Source: Curvibacter sp.
Lineage (GTDB): Bacteria > Pseudomonadota > Gammaproteobacteria > Burkholderiales > Burkholderiaceae_C
Direction of reading: 5' to 3'
DNA: 34,932 nt
NCBI GenBank assembly: GCA_019233055.1
Contig: JAFAMV010000023.1
Location: forward strand, 1-34,932
Position 1 is the first letter of the stretch. Each line of letters opens with the position of its first letter. This document shows positions 33,544 through 34,932 of this stretch, in pieces. The notes beneath the pieces were generated by a model that saw only the letters and a list, made by a program, of their open reading frames with translations, was not told the DNA's origin and searched no databases. The position numbers were made by a program, and so were the translations under genes.

Positions 33544-34932
33544 ATGAATGCACGCCTCAACCCCTCTCTTGCCACGGACTCCGTGGTCGCCGACATCGGT
33601 CTTGCCGATTGGGGCCGCAAGGAGATCCGCATTGCCGAGACCGAGATGCCCGGCCTGATGGCCATCCGTGAAGAGTTCAAGGCGGCCCAGCCGCTCAAGG
33701 GCGCCCGCATCACCGGCTCGCTGCACATGACCATCCAGACCGCGGTGCTGATCGAGACGCTCAAGGCGCTGGGCGCCGAGGTGCGCTGGGCCTCCTGCAA
33801 CATCTTCTCGACCCAGGACCATGCCGCCGCCGCGATCGCCGCCTCGGGCACGCCGGTGTTCGCGGTCAAGGGCGAGACCCTGTCCGACTACTGGGACTAC
33901 ACCCACCGCATCTTCGATTTCGCCCCCAAGGGCGCGGCGGGCGAAGGCCCGAACATGATTCTTGACGACGGCGGCGACGCCACGCTGCTGATGCACCTGG
34001 GCAAGCGGGCCGAGAAGGACCCCTCGGTGCTGGCCCACCCCGGCAGCGAGGAGGAGCGCATCCTGTTCGCCGCCATCCAGGCCAAGCTGGCCGAAGACGC
34101 CAGCTGGTACAGCCGCAAGAGCGCCGAGATCATTGGCGTGACCGAAGAGACCACCACCGGTGTGCACCGCCTCAAGGAGATGTCGGCCAAGGGCAGCCTG
34201 CTGTTCCGCGCCATCAACGTCAATGATTCGGTCACCAAGAGCAAATTCGACAACCTCTACGGCTGCCGCGAGTCGCTGGTGGACGGCATCAAGCGCGCCA
34301 CCGACGTGATGGTCGCCGGCAAGGTCGCCGTGGTCTGCGGCTACGGCGACGTGGGCAAGGGCTCGGCCCAGGCGCTGCGGGCCCTGTCGGCCCAGGTCTG
34401 GGTCACCGAGATCGACCCGATCAATGCGCTGCAGGCCGCCATGGAGGGCTACAAGGTCGTCACCATGGAGTGGGCTGCCGACAAGGCCGACATCTTCGTC
34501 ACCACCACCGGCAACCGCGACGTCATCACCTTCGAGCACATGCAGGCGATGAAGGACCAGGCCATCGTCTGCAACATCGGCCACTTCGACAACGAGATCC
34601 AGGTGGCGCGGCTCGAAGAGCACTGCCAGTGGGAAGAGGTCAAGCCGCAGGTCGACCATGTGATCTTCAAGGATGGCAAGCGCATCATCCTGCTGGCCAA
34701 GGGCCGGCTGGTCAATCTGGGCTGCGGCACCGGTCACCCGAGCTTCGTCATGAGCTCGTCCTTTGCCAACCAGACCATCGCCCAGATCGAGCTGTTCACC
34801 CACCCCGAGGGCTATGACGTGGGCAAGGTCTATGTGCTGCCCAAGCACCTCGACGAGAAGGTGGCGCGCCTGCAGTTGTCCAAGCTCAACGCGAAGCTGA
34901 CGGTGCTGACCGACGAGCAGGCGGCCTATATC
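33544..34932 (+). CDS. ahcY: Adenosylhomocysteinase (SAH hydrolase), 3' end outside window
   Basis: 463 codons of S-adenosyl-L-homocysteine hydrolase, which splits SAH to homocysteine and adenosine with bound NAD and relieves inhibition of methyltransferases. Visible landmarks are [19 protein letters not shown] near the N-terminus, [35 protein letters not shown], the NAD-binding [14 protein letters not shown] and the late [11 protein letters not shown] and [14 protein letters not shown] segments. Alignment with the usual C-terminus suggests only about 14 residues are missing at the right edge. GGAG at 33534-33537 supports the ATG at 33544. Expression is under the SAH riboswitch just upstream. 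Confidence 0.97.
   Translation, partial: MNARLNPSLATDSVVADIGLADWGRKEIRIAETEMPGLMAIREEFKAAQPLKGARITGSLHMTIQTAVLIETLKALGAEVRWASCNIFSTQDHAAAAIAASGTPVFAVKGETLSDYWDYTHRIFDFAPKGAAGEGPNMILDDGGDATLLMHLGKRAEKDPSVLAHPGSEEERILFAAIQAKLAEDASWYSRKSAEIIGVTEETTTGVHRLKEMSAKGSLLFRAINVNDSVTKSKFDNLYGCRESLVDGIKRATDVMVAGKVAVVCGYGDVGKGSAQALRALSAQVWVTEIDPINALQAAMEGYKVVTMEWAADKADIFVTTTGNRDVITFEHMQAMKDQAIVCNIGHFDNEIQVARLEEHCQWEEVKPQVDHVIFKDGKRIILLAKGRLVNLGCGTGHPSFVMSSSFANQTIAQIELFTHPEGYDVGKVYVLPKHLDEKVARLQLSKLNAKLTVLTDEQAAYI

Noticed and set aside
33520..34848. 442-codon minus-strand open frame opposite ahcY
   Set aside because: ahcY is unmistakable on the plus strand although it lacks a stop within the window; the reverse frame has no motifs.

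Overview
The window is GC-rich (clearly above 60% by eye), densely packed chromosomal DNA that looks betaproteobacterial, most likely Burkholderiales. The indicators are an S-adenosylhomocysteine (SAH) riboswitch in front of ahcY, a bcsD-P-Q-A-B-Z-C cellulose operon, and a reductive pyrimidine catabolism cluster with a RutR-like TetR regulator. No species can be named from sequence alone. I see no tRNA, rRNA, CRISPR array or intact insertion sequence.

Region 1 (1-8297): pyrimidine salvage by the reductive route. The plus strand carries the end of preA (dihydropyrimidine dehydrogenase subunit), hydA (dihydropyrimidinase) and a zinc-dependent N-carbamoyl amino acid hydrolase/beta-ureidopropionase. 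Together they would take uracil or thymine to beta-alanine or beta-aminoisobutyrate. On the minus strand a TetR regulator and a complete four-gene ABC importer (ATPase, two permeases, NMT1/THI5-type binding protein) face them. The importer operon ends in a textbook intrinsic terminator and begins behind a RutR-box-like dyad.

Region 2 (8298-21096): a 462-bp divergent regulatory region, then a compact cellulose operon bcsD-bcsP-bcsQ-bcsA-bcsB-bcsZ-bcsC. Stop/start overlaps join P/Q, Q/A and A/B. BcsA keeps all catalytic motifs and a c-di-GMP-binding PilZ domain. BcsC is enlarged by an Ala/Pro-rich linker of about 260 residues.

Region 3 (21144-29683, minus strand): the most interesting part. 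A tight run encodes a PF03706-type membrane protein, a HAD-UbiA fusion, a DprE1-like FAD oxidase, a DprE2-like SDR, a GtrA-family protein and a HAD-IIB phosphatase. Except for the HAD-IIB enzyme and the PF03706 protein, these are the counterparts of the mycobacterial decaprenyl-phosphoryl-arabinose pathway. Upstream lie a DPM1-like GT2 enzyme and a GT-C-like membrane protein of visibly lower GC, inserted directly behind prfC. The set predicts synthesis, membrane transfer and use of a lipid-linked D-arabinofuranose (or similar pentose) in a Gram-negative cell.

Region 4 (29710-34932): prfC, a secreted polysaccharide deacetylase, a divergent exported amidase-like protein, then an SAH riboswitch with a clear leader terminator controlling ahcY. 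ahcY runs off the window end.
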